64,000 bases of DNA from Lujinxingia vulgaris (GCF_007997015.1 NZ_VOSM01000004.1:124001-188000), one strand, 5' to 3'; counted from the stretch's first letter, positions 43,329 through 52,990 are shown. The notes: generated by a model not told the origin, from the sequence alone. Made by a program: numbers and translations.

Positions 43329-45950
43329 TCACTGCCCGGGGTTGGAAGGCCTCTTCAGCTCCCCGAGCACGACCTCGCGGGCGGGCTTGCGCAGGTTGTA
43401 ACGCGAGCTCATCGCCCGCCCGTAGGAGCCGCAGTTGGCCACGAGCAACACATCGCCCTCCGCGCACGTCGGAAGCCAGCGCGCATGCCCCAGCACATCG
43501 CCGCTCTCGCAGATCGGCCCCACAATCTCGGCCTCGATCTCGGGCTCCTGCGCGTGGCGCGTGAGGTTGACGATGGCATGGTAGGCCCCGTAGAGCGCGG
43601 GGCGAATCAGGGTGTTCATGCCCGTTTCCACGCCCACGTAGTGGTAGGCCCCCTTGGTCTTGAGCTGGGTGACGCGCGCGAGCAGCACGCCGGCCTCCGA
43701 GACCAGAAAACGCCCCGGCTCCAGCCACAACTCCAGCTCGGGGTGGGCGGCCTTAAACGCCTCCAGCGACGCGTTGACCGCCTGCAAGTCCAACGCCTGC
43801 TGCCCGGCGCGCTCCGGCACTCCGAGCCCGCCGCCGAGGTTGAGCCAGCGCACGTCGGGGAAAAACTCGCGGCATTGCTCTAAAAACACCGCCGTCGACG
43901 ACCAGGTGCCCGCGCGACGCACGCCGCTTCCCACGTGGGCATGCAAACCCACCACCTTCAGGTTGGCCGCCGCCGCAAGCTCCGCAAGGCGAGTGAGCTC
44001 ATCTGCGCTCACCCCGAACTTCGACTTCGGGCCGGCGGTGCGGACGTAGCGGTGATGCCCGGCCCCCTGCCCCGGGTCCACGCGCACCAGCACCTCCTGC
44101 CCCTCAAAGATCTCCGGCCAGGCCTCCAGCGGGTGCAGATTGTCCAGCGTCACCATCGCGCCGACCTCAAAACCCAGCACATACTCCTCGCGCGGCGCGA
44201 AGTTGGGGGTAAAGAGCAGGCGTCCGGGCGCAAGCGTTGGGAAGAGCTTTCGCACATGCTCAACCTCCCCCGGAGAAACGCACTCAAAGCCCACCCCGCG
44301 CGCCTCCAGCGTGCGCAGGATCTCGGGGTTGGGGTTGGCCTTAATCGCAAAAAACACACGGTCGACCGCCCCCATCGCCCGGAGCCGGTCGGCCTGCGCA
44401 GCGACTTCGTCGAGGTTATAGGCGTAGGCCGCGCCACCTTCGGCGATCTTCAGAAGTTCGTCGCGACGCTTGCGCCACCAGGCATCCTCAAAGGGAAGTT
44501 GCGGGAGCACGCGCCCGCTGAGCTCCTCCCAGCTCGCGCCAAACACCTGGTCGGGGCCCTGTTCCCCAAAGAGAAGTTGATGAAGTTTCCCAACAAGGCG
44601 CTCGGCCTGAGCCTCATCCACCACAAAGCTCAAGTTGAGGTCGCTGGCCGACTGCGACATCAGATAGATCTGCTGCTCTTCAAAAACCTTAAGCGCCGGG
44701 GCGAGCTGGCTTAAGATCGAGCGCACCTGCCGCCCCACCAGGCTGACCACCGCGCAGCCCTCCACGACGCGCGCGCGGCAGAGCCCGTTGAGGTCGGCGT
44801 GAAGCCGCTCCAGGGTGGCCGGCTCCAGAGCGTTGGCCATCGGGTCGAGCGTCACGCTGACCTCCGCCTCCGAGGTCGCCACCATGTCGATCGAGAGGCC
44901 GTGCGACTTAAAGACCGCAAAGACATCGGCCAGAAACCCGACCTGCTGCCACATCCCCAGGGTCTCCATCGAGATGACGGTGACCCCGGACTTAGCCGAC
45001 ACCGCCTTGACCTGCGGGCCCTGGCCGGTGGCCTGCGCCGCGATCACCGTGCCATCCTGGTCTGGCGAGGGCGTGCAGCGGATATGCAGCGGGATGTGAT
45101 GCTCGCGCACAGGCGCAAGGCAGCGCGGATGCAACACTTTGGCGCCCATCGTCGCCAGCTCCTGCGCCTCGGCGTAATCGAGCCTGCGCAAAAGCCGGGC
45201 GGTGGGCACCTGACGGGGGTTGGCCGAAAACATCCCGGGCACGTCCGTCCAGATCTCCAGGCGCTCGGCGCTCAGGCGCGCCGCCAGATAGGCCGCCGAG
45301 GTGTCGCTGCCGCCGCGGCCCAGCAGCACCGTCTCACCGGCATCATTGCCGGCGATAAAGCCCTGGGTGATCACCACCCGCGCCGCATCGGCCGCAAGGC
45401 GCGCCTGCAGCACCTCATCGACCCCGGCGTCGCAGGCCGCCGAGATATAACGGCGGCGAAGCGGGGCGTTGGGCTCCTCGGTGGCGCGAAGCATCGTGCG
45501 GGCGTCGGCCCAGGCGCTCTCGCGAATCGCACGCGCCACAAAGGCCGCGCCCAACCGCGTCGACATCAGCTCGCCCAACGCCAGAATCTGCGCGTGAATG
45601 CGCGGGCTGACTTCCTTGACCAACGAGGCGCCGAGCGCCAGCCGCTCCAGCGTGAGGAGCTCGTCTTCGAGCAGCGAGGTGGCGTCGACCCCCAGCGTGT
45701 CAGCCAACTCGGTGTGGCGAGCCTCGATCTGCTCCAGTAGCTCGTGGTGTTTTGCCTGCGGGGCGCGCGCGATCACATCTTCAAGAAGGTTCGTCACCCC
45801 GCTGAGCGCGGAGCAGACCACCATCACTCGCCGATCCGGCGCCTCGGCCAGACGCTCCTGGACCACGCTTAAGATCGTCTCCCAGCGCTCCCGACTCGAC
45901 ACACTGGTGCCGCCAAACTTCAAGACCACCCACGAGGTGCTCGTCGTCAT
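43329..45950 (-). CDS. lysAC: Bifunctional aspartate kinase / diaminopimelate decarboxylase
   Basis: An 873-residue fusion of the first and last enzymes of the lysine branch. The N-terminal aspartokinase has VVLKFGGTSV, GRGGSDTSAAYLAARL and paired ACT domains (GVTVISMETLGM; QSASDLNLSFVVDE). From about residue 475 the PLP-dependent decarboxylase follows, with PLP lysine K537 in FFAIKANPNPE, HAHVGSGV, LNLGGGLGVP, EPGRFLV and CESGDVL. Such fusions are known in Xanthomonas-type bacteria. It phosphorylates aspartate and decarboxylates meso-DAP to lysine; ACT domains suggest feedback by lysine or threonine. The ATG at 45950 fits the domain start. Confidence 0.93.
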   Translation of the reverse strand: MTTSTSWVVLKFGGTSVSSRERWETILSVVQERLAEAPDRRVMVVCSALSGVTNLLEDVIARAPQAKHHELLEQIEARHTELADTLGVDATSLLEDELLTLERLALGASLVKEVSPRIHAQILALGELMSTRLGAAFVARAIRESAWADARTMLRATEEPNAPLRRRYISAACDAGVDEVLQARLAADAARVVITQGFIAGNDAGETVLLGRGGSDTSAAYLAARLSAERLEIWTDVPGMFSANPRQVPTARLLRRLDYAEAQELATMGAKVLHPRCLAPVREHHIPLHIRCTPSPDQDGTVIAAQATGQGPQVKAVSAKSGVTVISMETLGMWQQVGFLADVFAVFKSHGLSIDMVATSEAEVSVTLDPMANALEPATLERLHADLNGLCRARVVEGCAVVSLVGRQVRSILSQLAPALKVFEEQQIYLMSQSASDLNLSFVVDEAQAERLVGKLHQLLFGEQGPDQVFGASWEELSGRVLPQLPFEDAWWRKRRDELLKIAEGGAAYAYNLDEVAAQADRLRAMGAVDRVFFAIKANPNPEILRTLEARGVGFECVSPGEVEHVRKLFPTLAPGRLLFTPNFAPREEYVLGFEVGAMVTLDNLHPLEAWPEIFEGQEVLVRVDPGQGAGHHRYVRTAGPKSKFGVSADELTRLAELAAAANLKVVGLHAHVGSGVRRAGTWSSTAVFLEQCREFFPDVRWLNLGGGLGVPERAGQQALDLQAVNASLEAFKAAHPELELWLEPGRFLVSEAGVLLARVTQLKTKGAYHYVGVETGMNTLIRPALYGAYHAIVNLTRHAQEPEIEAEIVGPICESGDVLGHARWLPTCAEGDVLLVANCGSYGRAMSSRYNLRKPAREVVLGELKRPSNPGQ

Positions 45951-46273
45951 CGCTCTCTCGTCACGTTTCCGTGTTTTTCGATTTGATTTCAGGGGCGTTT
46001 TGCCGCCCCGGGGTATACGCGCCTGGCCAGCTTCTGTCGAGGCGCGAGGTCTTTTAAAGGCGCGAAATCTCACGACTAAATGCCCACACCCAACGCCACA
46101 TCGCCGGACACCGCCGCTCGCGCAACATCTGCAAACCTCAGCCCCGAGCCCTGCAACAACGCCCGCAGCCCCCCCTGCAAACCCGCGCTCAGCGCGAGAT
46201 CTCGCAACCTTTTGGACTTCGGTCAGGAGCCTCGGTCAGTCTCTAAGAGAGCCCGTCGCCCCCTGACGAAGTG
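45951..46273. other. Intergenic region upstream of the lysine fusion gene
   Basis: 323 bases between two minus-strand genes. A perfect 12-bp palindrome GCGAGATCTCGC lies at 46194-46205. TCGGTCAG occurs twice (about 46221 and 46233). No lysine-riboswitch core was recognised. A promoter for the minus-strand gene is expected but not identified. Confidence 0.65.
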
Positions 46274-47821
46274 TCACCGCGGCTGCGGATCGCGCAGCGA
46301 CCACACGCAGCGAAAGGAGTGATTGGCGCGGCGCTCTCCGGGCTCGTAGCGCCCGCGGGTCGCGCAGCGAAGCGCAAACTCCGGATGCGCAAACGAGCCC
46401 CCGCGCAGCACCTTGCGCGTGCCGCGCCTCGGGCCGCCCGGATCTCGCGGTGGCGCCTCGTTGTAGTAGGTGCCCTCGTACCAGTCGGCGACCCACTCAA
46501 AGACGTTGCCGGCCATGTCTTCGACGCCGTAGGGGCTGCGCCCCGCGCTGCGCTCACCGGGGACGCCGGGCGCCGGATTTTCGCCATAAAGCGCAAGCTC
46601 CGCGTTGGGAGGCGCATCCCCCCAGGGGTAGGTGCGCCCATCGGTGCCGCGGGCGGCTTTCTCCCACTCCGCCTCGGTGGGAAGGCGCTTTCCGGCCCAG
46701 CGCGCGTACTCGTAGGCCTCCCGCCAGGTCACGTGCACCACCGGCAGCTCCCCGGCCCCGCGCGGGGCGTTAAACTGGTACCACTCCTCATCGAGCTTCA
46801 GCCCGGTCTCGGAGGCGAAGCGAAAAAACTGCGCCGCGCTCACCGGAGCCCGGTCGATATAAAAGGCCGAGAGTTCCACGCTGCTCATCGGCTGCTCCTC
46901 GCGGCGGGCGGCCTCGTCATCCTCGCGGCTCCCGCGCAGAAAGGGTCCGGCCTCCACCGCGCACATCATCTCGTAATCAAGCGAGGCGCGCAGCGCCTCG
47001 ATTTGCCCCAGAATCTCGCGGGGGTTGATCAGGCTGTGGGCCGCATCCTGAGCCAACATCCTGGCCACCAGCCCGGCGATGCCAGCGCCTGCATCTTCTC
47101 CCACGCGCCCCTGGATCTCACGGAGGACCATGCCGGCCACATCGGATTCGGGCCCCCGCTCTTGAACGCCGAGCATCTGGCCGAACACCCGGGCGACCGC
47201 GCGGTAATCCTGCGCCGGCTCCGGCGCATCGGGCCCCAGCCAGACCCCGCTGAGCGCGGCGCCCAGACGTCCGTCAACCTGCTCGCGCACAAGCACCCGC
47301 GAGGCATCGAGGCGACCGTGGCGATAGCCCGCCCCGTGCATCGCGCGCAGCGCCTCGATCAGATCCTGCATCAGCGCCAGCGCCACCCAAAGAGGCACCC
47401 GTTCCCGCGCGGCGAGCAGCTCGTCGAGACGCGCTCCCGACGGCCAGTCCATCACCACCGAGACGCCCTCATCGCCGGGGACCACCCCCACAACGTCCAA
47501 CAGGCCCGGGTGGATCAGCTCGGCAAAGGAGCGCGCCTGCCCCTCGACCTCCCGCATCGCCTCGCCAGCGCCCTGATGAAGTTGAATCATCACCGGGCTC
47601 CCCCGCTCCACGTCGTGACCGGCCTGCCAGCGCACGCCTTCATCCTGGCGAACCAGCCCCAGCACCGCCCAGCGCTCCTGAAGCAGCGTGGAGGTCGGCG
47701 TGCCGCGCACCGTAGCCGTGGCCACGACCTCCTCACCAAGCGGCGCCTTGCACCGTCGGCATTGTGCCTGCGTCGCAAGGTTCCTCGCCCCACACTGTGT
47801 GCAGATCACCGATGTCGTCAT
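46274..47821 (-). CDS. Zinc-ribbon pseudokinase fused to SUMF1/FGE-like domain
   Basis: A 515-residue protein. A zinc ribbon (C7, C10, C21, C24) is followed by a Ser/Thr-kinase-like fold (about 55-300). Its catalytic motifs are lost: VMIQ instead of VAIK, HGRLDASRV instead of HRDLKPxN, and no DFG. A C-terminal SUMF1 domain (about 325-510) is well conserved (LPTEAEWEKAARG, YPWGD, EWVADWY, VLRGGSF). Only the second of the two catalytic FGE cysteines seems present (LRCATR), so formylglycine generation is unlikely. It may be a regulatory or ligand-binding protein. No membrane segment is seen. Confidence 0.85.
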   Translation of the reverse strand: MTTSVICTQCGARNLATQAQCRRCKAPLGEEVVATATVRGTPTSTLLQERWAVLGLVRQDEGVRWQAGHDVERGSPVMIQLHQGAGEAMREVEGQARSFAELIHPGLLDVVGVVPGDEGVSVVMDWPSGARLDELLAARERVPLWVALALMQDLIEALRAMHGAGYRHGRLDASRVLVREQVDGRLGAALSGVWLGPDAPEPAQDYRAVARVFGQMLGVQERGPESDVAGMVLREIQGRVGEDAGAGIAGLVARMLAQDAAHSLINPREILGQIEALRASLDYEMMCAVEAGPFLRGSREDDEAARREEQPMSSVELSAFYIDRAPVSAAQFFRFASETGLKLDEEWYQFNAPRGAGELPVVHVTWREAYEYARWAGKRLPTEAEWEKAARGTDGRTYPWGDAPPNAELALYGENPAPGVPGERSAGRSPYGVEDMAGNVFEWVADWYEGTYYNEAPPRDPGGPRRGTRKVLRGGSFAHPEFALRCATRGRYEPGERRANHSFRCVWSLRDPQPR

Positions 47822-48140
47822 CTTCGCGCGCTCCCGCAGCACGCCCGCGCCTGAAGGCACGCCGGCGTCTTCTCATGGTTGAACGCGACAACTTTCCCCA
47901 CCGCCCGATCCCCGGTCAAGCATAATCCCCTTTAAGGGTTGCACCCGGGACAGGCAGATTTCCCGGTCGCGCCATCGCCCTCAAACACCGCCTCATCGTG
48001 ACGCTACGCGTCAACGACAGTCCTTGCCTAACCCCACCCCCCTCACTATAAGTGCCCCCGAAACAGGAGGGCCGAGACTGTGAACTCGGCTCACATAAAC
48101 CGCACGCTTCTCGCTACGCCAACGCCTGAGGAGATCGCTC
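47822..48140. other. Intergenic region upstream of leucine dehydrogenase
   Basis: 319 bases between divergent genes. It contains an inverted repeat CCGGGA/TCCCGG (47945-47950 with 47961-47966) and a candidate promoter (48024-48052). No small gene is supported. Confidence 0.7.
48024..48052 (+). promoter_or_regulatory. Candidate sigma70-type promoter for leucine dehydrogenase
   Basis: TTGCCT (48024-48029) and TATAAG (48047-48052) are separated by the optimal 17 bases. It lies about 90 bases before the GTG start. Predicted by eye. Confidence 0.5.
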
Positions 48141-49196
48141 GTGGACCTTTTCGAATACGCCAATTCTCTGAACTTCGGCGAAGTTCATTTCAAAACCGAC
48201 GCCGCCACCGGCCTGCAGGCCATCGTGGCGATTCATAACCTGAAGCAAGGTCCGGCCATCGGGGGATGCCGCTTCATCGAGTACCCCTCCACCGCCGAGG
48301 CCACCCGCGACGCCCTGCGCCTGGGCCGCGGCATGACCTATAAAGCGGCCATCAGCAACCTGCCCCACGGCGGCGGCAAGGCCGTGATCATGCGCCCGAA
48401 AAACCTGGGCGCCGAGCAGCGTGAGCGCCTCTTCGAAGAGTTCGGGCGTTTTGTCGACTCGCTCGGCGGTCGCTACATCACCTGCGAAGACAGCGGCACC
48501 AACGTCAACGATATCAACGTCGCTCACCGCTTCACCGATCACGTGCTGGGCTACGACCCGGACGCCGGCAGCTCCGGCGACCCCTCCCCGGTGACCGCCT
48601 ACGGCGTGCGTCGCGGCATCGAGGCGGCGGTGAAGTTCAAGCTGGGTCGCGACTCCCTTGAAGGCGTGCACATCGCCGTGCAGGGACTGGGCGCGGTGGG
48701 CTTTTGCCTGGCCCGTGAACTTCACGAGCTCGGCGCCACCCTGACCGTGGCCGACATCAACCCGGCCGCCGTCGAGCGCGGTGTCAACGAGCTGGGCGCC
48801 ACCGCGGTGAGCGTCGACGCCATCCACACCGTCGACTGCGACATCTACGCCCCCTGCGCCCTGGGAGGTGCCATCAACGACACCACCCTGGCCGGCCTGC
48901 AGTGCAAGATCGTCGCCGGGGCCGCCAACAACCAGCTCCTGGAGAACCGCCACGGCGAAGAGCTCCATCGCCGCGGCATCCTCTACGCGCCGGACTACGC
49001 CATCAACGCCGGCGGGCTCATCAACGTCGCCCAGGAGTACGTGGGCTACGACCGTGAGCGCGCCATGGCCAAGACTTCTGAGATCTACGAGACGATGCTC
49101 GCCATCTTCGACCGCGCCGGCTCCGAGGATCTTCCCACCGACGTGATCGCCGACCGCATCGTCGAAGAAAAGATCTTCGGAAAAGCGCTGCGCTGA
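48141..49196 (+). CDS. ldh: Leucine dehydrogenase (Glu/Leu/Phe/Val dehydrogenase family)
   Basis: A 351-residue NAD-dependent amino acid dehydrogenase that deaminates branched-chain amino acids to 2-oxo acids. Catalytic and substrate lysines are at K68 and K80 in MTYKAAISNLPHGGGK, the same spacing as known leucine dehydrogenases. The acidic catalytic stretch is YITCEDSGTNV. The Rossmann motif is VAVQGLGAVGF-like (HIAVQGLGAVGF). Length fits leucine rather than glutamate dehydrogenase. It starts with GTG at 48141, with TGAGGAG upstream. Flanked by a predicted promoter and a hairpin terminator, so it is monocistronic. Confidence 0.93.
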   Translation: MDLFEYANSLNFGEVHFKTDAATGLQAIVAIHNLKQGPAIGGCRFIEYPSTAEATRDALRLGRGMTYKAAISNLPHGGGKAVIMRPKNLGAEQRERLFEEFGRFVDSLGGRYITCEDSGTNVNDINVAHRFTDHVLGYDPDAGSSGDPSPVTAYGVRRGIEAAVKFKLGRDSLEGVHIAVQGLGAVGFCLARELHELGATLTVADINPAAVERGVNELGATAVSVDAIHTVDCDIYAPCALGGAINDTTLAGLQCKIVAGAANNQLLENRHGEELHRRGILYAPDYAINAGGLINVAQEYVGYDRERAMAKTSEIYETMLAIFDRAGSEDLPTDVIADRIVEEKIFGKALR

Positions 49197-49519
49197 TCAT
49201 CGCGCAGCGGCACATCTCGCTCGATGCAACGCCTAAAGACGCCCCCGGCCGCGGCCGGCGGGCGTCTTTTGCGTCTGGCCCCCGGCGCCACCGCTCTCGG
49301 CCCCCCGCCACCTCGCAACGCCCCGAAACACAAGGCCGGGCGGATGTAGCTTGACAGTCTCCCCCCGATTAACCAATTCTGAGCGCATTGTTCGGAGCCT
49401 TTCCCAGCGCCACACGCACCACCAGGCGCTCAGACTTCGATCCTTAGCTCGCGCCTCACCGCGTCGAGCGCCCCGAAACTAACGTAAAGCTCCACACGCT
49501 CAGACAATCCCACATCAGG
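49197..49519. other. Intergenic region before the large lipoprotein gene
   Basis: 323 bases with no gene. It starts with the terminator of the dehydrogenase gene. A TTGACA hexamer lies at 49351-49356, but the following -10 candidate (AATTCT) is weak. Nothing else is recognised. Confidence 0.7.
49235..49270 (+). terminator. Intrinsic terminator after leucine dehydrogenase
   Basis: AAAGACGCCC (49235-49244) pairs with GGGCGTCTTT (49260-49269). The apical part CCGGCCG/CGGCCGG extends the stem, and four T end it. Confidence 0.85.
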
Positions 49520-52500
49520 ATGGAAGCCATGGCAATTTGGTGGCGATACCGCCTCGCGGTAATCAGCTTGGCATTAGCGTTCTCTTTGACCACCGCCTGC
49601 GGCGGCGGCGAAACCGACGTCGACGACCCCGACACCTGCGAGGGTGACAGCTGTGAGGAGCCCGATGTGGGCCCTGACGTCGACGAGTGCGACCCGACGG
49701 TCGACGAGTGCGACGAGGAGCCCGACGGCGGCGAGCCCGGCGTCTGCTCCGACGACAATGACTGCTCGGCGGGCCGCTACTGCTACGACGACAGCTGCGT
49801 CAGCGACACCTTCATCTGTACGCTGCTCAACTGCGCCGGCCAGCCCGGCGTGTGCGACCCCGCGGCTCGCGAGTGCGTCAACGCTGAGGTCTGCACCTCG
49901 GTCAACGACTGCCTCGAAGGCAACCTGTGCGTGGCCAACCAGTGCCAGCCCGAAGCCGACCTCTGCTCGGAATGCTCCGAGAACGAAGAGTGCGTCTACG
50001 ATCGCACCAACCTCAGCGTGAGCTGCGTTGACCCCACCATCGTGTGTGAGGCCGATGCCCGCTCCTGCGACGGCGACACCCTGGTCGTCTGCAACGCCGA
50101 CGGCACCCAGGAAGCCCGCATCAACTGCCGCGAGGGCTGCGACGGCACCGAACTTCGCTGCATCCTTCCCGAAGCCGACAGCTGCGCCGACGCCTATGAA
50201 GTCGTCGACGGCGACTCCTTCGAGATCGACTGGACCGAGTTCTCCAACTACTACCAGCCCACCGAAGAGTCGGCCTGCGTGCCGATCAACCGCCTCTTCA
50301 ACACCTCGGGCGCCGACGTCTCCTTTAAGGCGACCGTCCCCCCGGGTGAGCAGCTCACCGTCTCGATGACCTCCGCGGTCGACTACGGCGCGATCTACCT
50401 GCTTGAAGAGTGCGTCGACGTTGTCGAGAGCTGCGTGGAGCCCTCCGCTACCGACTTCATCCGTGGCGAAGAAGAGTTCGTGCGCGCGGCCGCTTATACC
50501 AACGAGACCGACGCTCCGGTCACCCTGACCATCATCGCCGACACCGGCGTGGGCACGCTGGATAACCCCGCAACGCTGGACTTCTCCATCGGCCTGCCCC
50601 TCTGCGAGCCCGGCACCTATGTGTGCGCCGAGGGCCAGCGCGAGGTTTGCAACGCCTTTGGTAACGCCTACCGCCAGCTTCCCTTCTGCCCCTTCGGCTG
50701 CGGTGAAGAGGCCGACCAGTGCGCCGAGGCCCCCAACTCCGTCTGCAGCGCGGCTGTGGACCTGGCCGCCGAAGGCATGACCTACTCCAGCACCGTGCGT
50801 GACCTGGGTGTCGACGCTCAGGTGCGCTACGGCTCGGGCGGCTCGCTTGACGGCGACCAGTGCAACTTCTCCTCCAGCAGCCGCGACGACGATCTGGTGG
50901 GCGGCAGCGGCTACTTCTCCGTGGAGCTTGAAGCCGGCCAGCGCCTCACCGCGACCCTGGCGTCGGAAGCCGACATGGCCATGTGGATCTCCCGCGGCTG
51001 CCCCGACATCCAGCCCGAAGATTCCGAAGATGAGACCAACCTCAACTGCCAGCGCGCCGCGAACATCGCCGGCGCCTCCGGCACCGAGACCCTCACCTAC
51101 GTCGCCGCTGTTTCCGACACCTTCATCCTTGCCGTTCAGGCCGTCGGTGAAGATGACAACGAGGGCGAGTTCGTGCTCGACGTCAACATCGAAGATCCGG
51201 TCTGCGACGGTCTGGATAACGGCTCGGTTCTGGGCTGCTTCGACGAAGACACGCTGAGCATCTGCAACGGCGACTTCCCCACCTTCTACAGCTGCGAAGG
51301 CGGCTGCACTGACGGCGCCTGCGGCACCCCGCGTGGCGATCGCTGCGTCGACGCCATCAGCCTGGCTGTGGGCGAGTCCTACGAGGGTGATTTCGCCAAC
51401 ATCACCAACAAGCTCAACGCTCCGGGCGGCTGCTTTGAAGGCGCCGTCCCCGGCGGTCGCGACGCGGTCTTCGCCGTGGAGCTTGAGGCCAACGACATCC
51501 TGGAAGCCACGCTCGTCTCCGACGTCTACGCCGGCATCTACATCCTGAGCGACTGCCCCGGCCTCGACACCATCAGCGGCGCCTGCGAAGTCGGCGTCCT
51601 CGACGGCGAAGCCGAAGATCAGTACGTCGAGTTCTTCGTCGAAGAAGCCGGCACCTACTACGTGGTCGTCGATGCAGGCACCTCCGCTACCGAATCCGGC
51701 ACCTTCACCCTGAGCCTCAACACTCGCCAGGGCGTCTGCTCGCCGGGCAGCACCTTCTGCGCCGACGGTGCTTTCCAGACCTGCTCGGAGACCGGTGATG
51801 AAGTCGTCGACTCGGTCACCTGCCCCTTCGCCTGTACTCCGGATGGAACGCAGTGTGGCGGCCCGGCTCAGCCCAATGGAACGTGTGATACTGCACTTTC
51901 CATCACCGCCCCGACCACCATCTCGGATGTCTTCGGCAAAGATGGAGCCCCGCGTTTCTTCTCCGACTTCGTTCTTACCAGCGAAGCGGATTGCTACGGC
52001 GGGTCGGACACCAACGGTAACGACGCGGTGTATGAAGTTACCCTGGCGCCGACGCAGGGCCTCAAGGCGACTCTCAACGCGGCTGTGACCTCCGGTGCAG
52101 TGCTGTATCTCCTCAGCGCATGCGACGACACCAATGTCGATAACTCCTGCATGCAGGCCGACACCGGTGCGGGCGCTGAAATCGACTACATCTCCGAAGA
52201 AGGCGGAACCTACTTCCTGATCGTCGACCGCACCGAAGTTCAGGCGGCCAGCGCCAACGATGCGTTCACCATCGAGATCGACTTCTTCGACACCCCCTGT
52301 GACGCCCTGAGCGTGCAGCGCTGCATCAACGGTGGCACCACCATCGAGATCTGCGACGAGCGCGGCAACCAGGAACTCATTGAGTGCGACTACGGCTGCG
52401 CTCTCGACGAGTCCGATCCTGAAAACGTTGAGGCTTTCTGCCAGGACCGTGAAGGAGACACCTGTGAGCGTCCCTTCGTCGTTACCGGCGATACCTACAG

Positions 52501-52876
52501 CTTCTCCGATGCCATCGCCGGTTACAGCAACACCTACACCCCGCTGAATGACTCGAACGGCATCAGCTGCACCGGATGGCGTGGTGCCGGTGGTGAGGTA
52601 GTCTTTGAAGTACCGATGGCTCCCGGTGATGTGGTCACCGCCTCAATGACCAGCCAGTACGACGGCGCGCTCTACCTGAGCCGTGGCTGCACCAACCCGG
52701 CCATCGCGACGCAGAGCTGCCTGGAAGGCTCCGATGAGGTCTTCGAGGGTAATGGCACCGAGACCATCACCTACACGGCTGCCGAGACGCGCTCCTACTT
52801 CATCTTCGCCGATGGCGTGGAGCTCGGCTCGACAGGCACCTTTGATGTGCAAATCGACATCACCCGCGCTCCCTGA
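49520..52876 (+). CDS. Large Cys-rich modular lipoprotein (five Cys/beta module pairs)
   Basis: An 1118-residue predicted surface lipoprotein (signal ending SLTTAC). An acidic spacer and a Cys-rich N-terminal region are followed by five alternations of two modules. The short one has about 40 residues with six cysteines (for example CEPGTYVCAEGQREVCN ... CPFGC ... C). The other is a beta-rich domain of about 130-150 residues (starting SCADAYEV, VCSAAVDL, RCVDAISL, TCDTALSI, TCERPFVV) with the GTYY/RSYFIF strand typical of PPC-like folds. Such proteins are common in myxobacteria-like genomes; adhesion or surface binding is inferred. M4 is a possible start. Confidence 0.8.
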   Translation: MEAMAIWWRYRLAVISLALAFSLTTACGGGETDVDDPDTCEGDSCEEPDVGPDVDECDPTVDECDEEPDGGEPGVCSDDNDCSAGRYCYDDSCVSDTFICTLLNCAGQPGVCDPAARECVNAEVCTSVNDCLEGNLCVANQCQPEADLCSECSENEECVYDRTNLSVSCVDPTIVCEADARSCDGDTLVVCNADGTQEARINCREGCDGTELRCILPEADSCADAYEVVDGDSFEIDWTEFSNYYQPTEESACVPINRLFNTSGADVSFKATVPPGEQLTVSMTSAVDYGAIYLLEECVDVVESCVEPSATDFIRGEEEFVRAAAYTNETDAPVTLTIIADTGVGTLDNPATLDFSIGLPLCEPGTYVCAEGQREVCNAFGNAYRQLPFCPFGCGEEADQCAEAPNSVCSAAVDLAAEGMTYSSTVRDLGVDAQVRYGSGGSLDGDQCNFSSSSRDDDLVGGSGYFSVELEAGQRLTATLASEADMAMWISRGCPDIQPEDSEDETNLNCQRAANIAGASGTETLTYVAAVSDTFILAVQAVGEDDNEGEFVLDVNIEDPVCDGLDNGSVLGCFDEDTLSICNGDFPTFYSCEGGCTDGACGTPRGDRCVDAISLAVGESYEGDFANITNKLNAPGGCFEGAVPGGRDAVFAVELEANDILEATLVSDVYAGIYILSDCPGLDTISGACEVGVLDGEAEDQYVEFFVEEAGTYYVVVDAGTSATESGTFTLSLNTRQGVCSPGSTFCADGAFQTCSETGDEVVDSVTCPFACTPDGTQCGGPAQPNGTCDTALSITAPTTISDVFGKDGAPRFFSDFVLTSEADCYGGSDTNGNDAVYEVTLAPTQGLKATLNAAVTSGAVLYLLSACDDTNVDNSCMQADTGAGAEIDYISEEGGTYFLIVDRTEVQAASANDAFTIEIDFFDTPCDALSVQRCINGGTTIEICDERGNQELIECDYGCALDESDPENVEAFCQDREGDTCERPFVVTGDTYSFSDAIAGYSNTYTPLNDSNGISCTGWRGAGGEVVFEVPMAPGDVVTASMTSQYDGALYLSRGCTNPAIATQSCLEGSDEVFEGNGTETITYTAAETRSYFIFADGVELGSTGTFDVQIDITRAP

Positions 52877-52898
52877 TCATCTCTTGATGATTTGAGCT

Positions 52899-52932
52899 AA
52901 AAAAACGCGCCCCTTCGGGGGCGCGTTTTTTT
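52899..52932. terminator. Intrinsic terminator with UUCG tetraloop
   Basis: CGCGCCCC (52906-52913) pairs with GGGGCGCG (52918-52925) around TTCG, flanked by seven A and seven T. It ends the lipoprotein transcript and can act on both strands. Confidence 0.95.
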
Positions 52933-52954
52933 ATGCCTGCGAGACCTCTTGACC

Positions 52955-52990
52955 TGACCCACGGTCACGTTTCGACCTGACCCTCGGTCA
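52955..52990. repeat. Palindromic 13-mer pair, locus B of the TGACCCACGGTCA family
   Basis: TGACCCACGGTCA (52955-52967) and TGACCCTCGGTCA (52978-52990) are 23 bases apart and are preceded and followed by CGACC-like spacers. They lie between the terminators of two convergent genes. Confidence 0.85.

Noticed and set aside
45951-46273. A lysine riboswitch before the aspartokinase fusion
   Set aside because: The conserved lysine-aptamer core and junction layout could not be found on the minus strand.
46080-46322. An 80-codon plus-strand frame upstream of the lysine fusion gene
   Set aside because: No ribosome site, composition unlike a folded protein, and its end overlaps the convergent pseudokinase gene.
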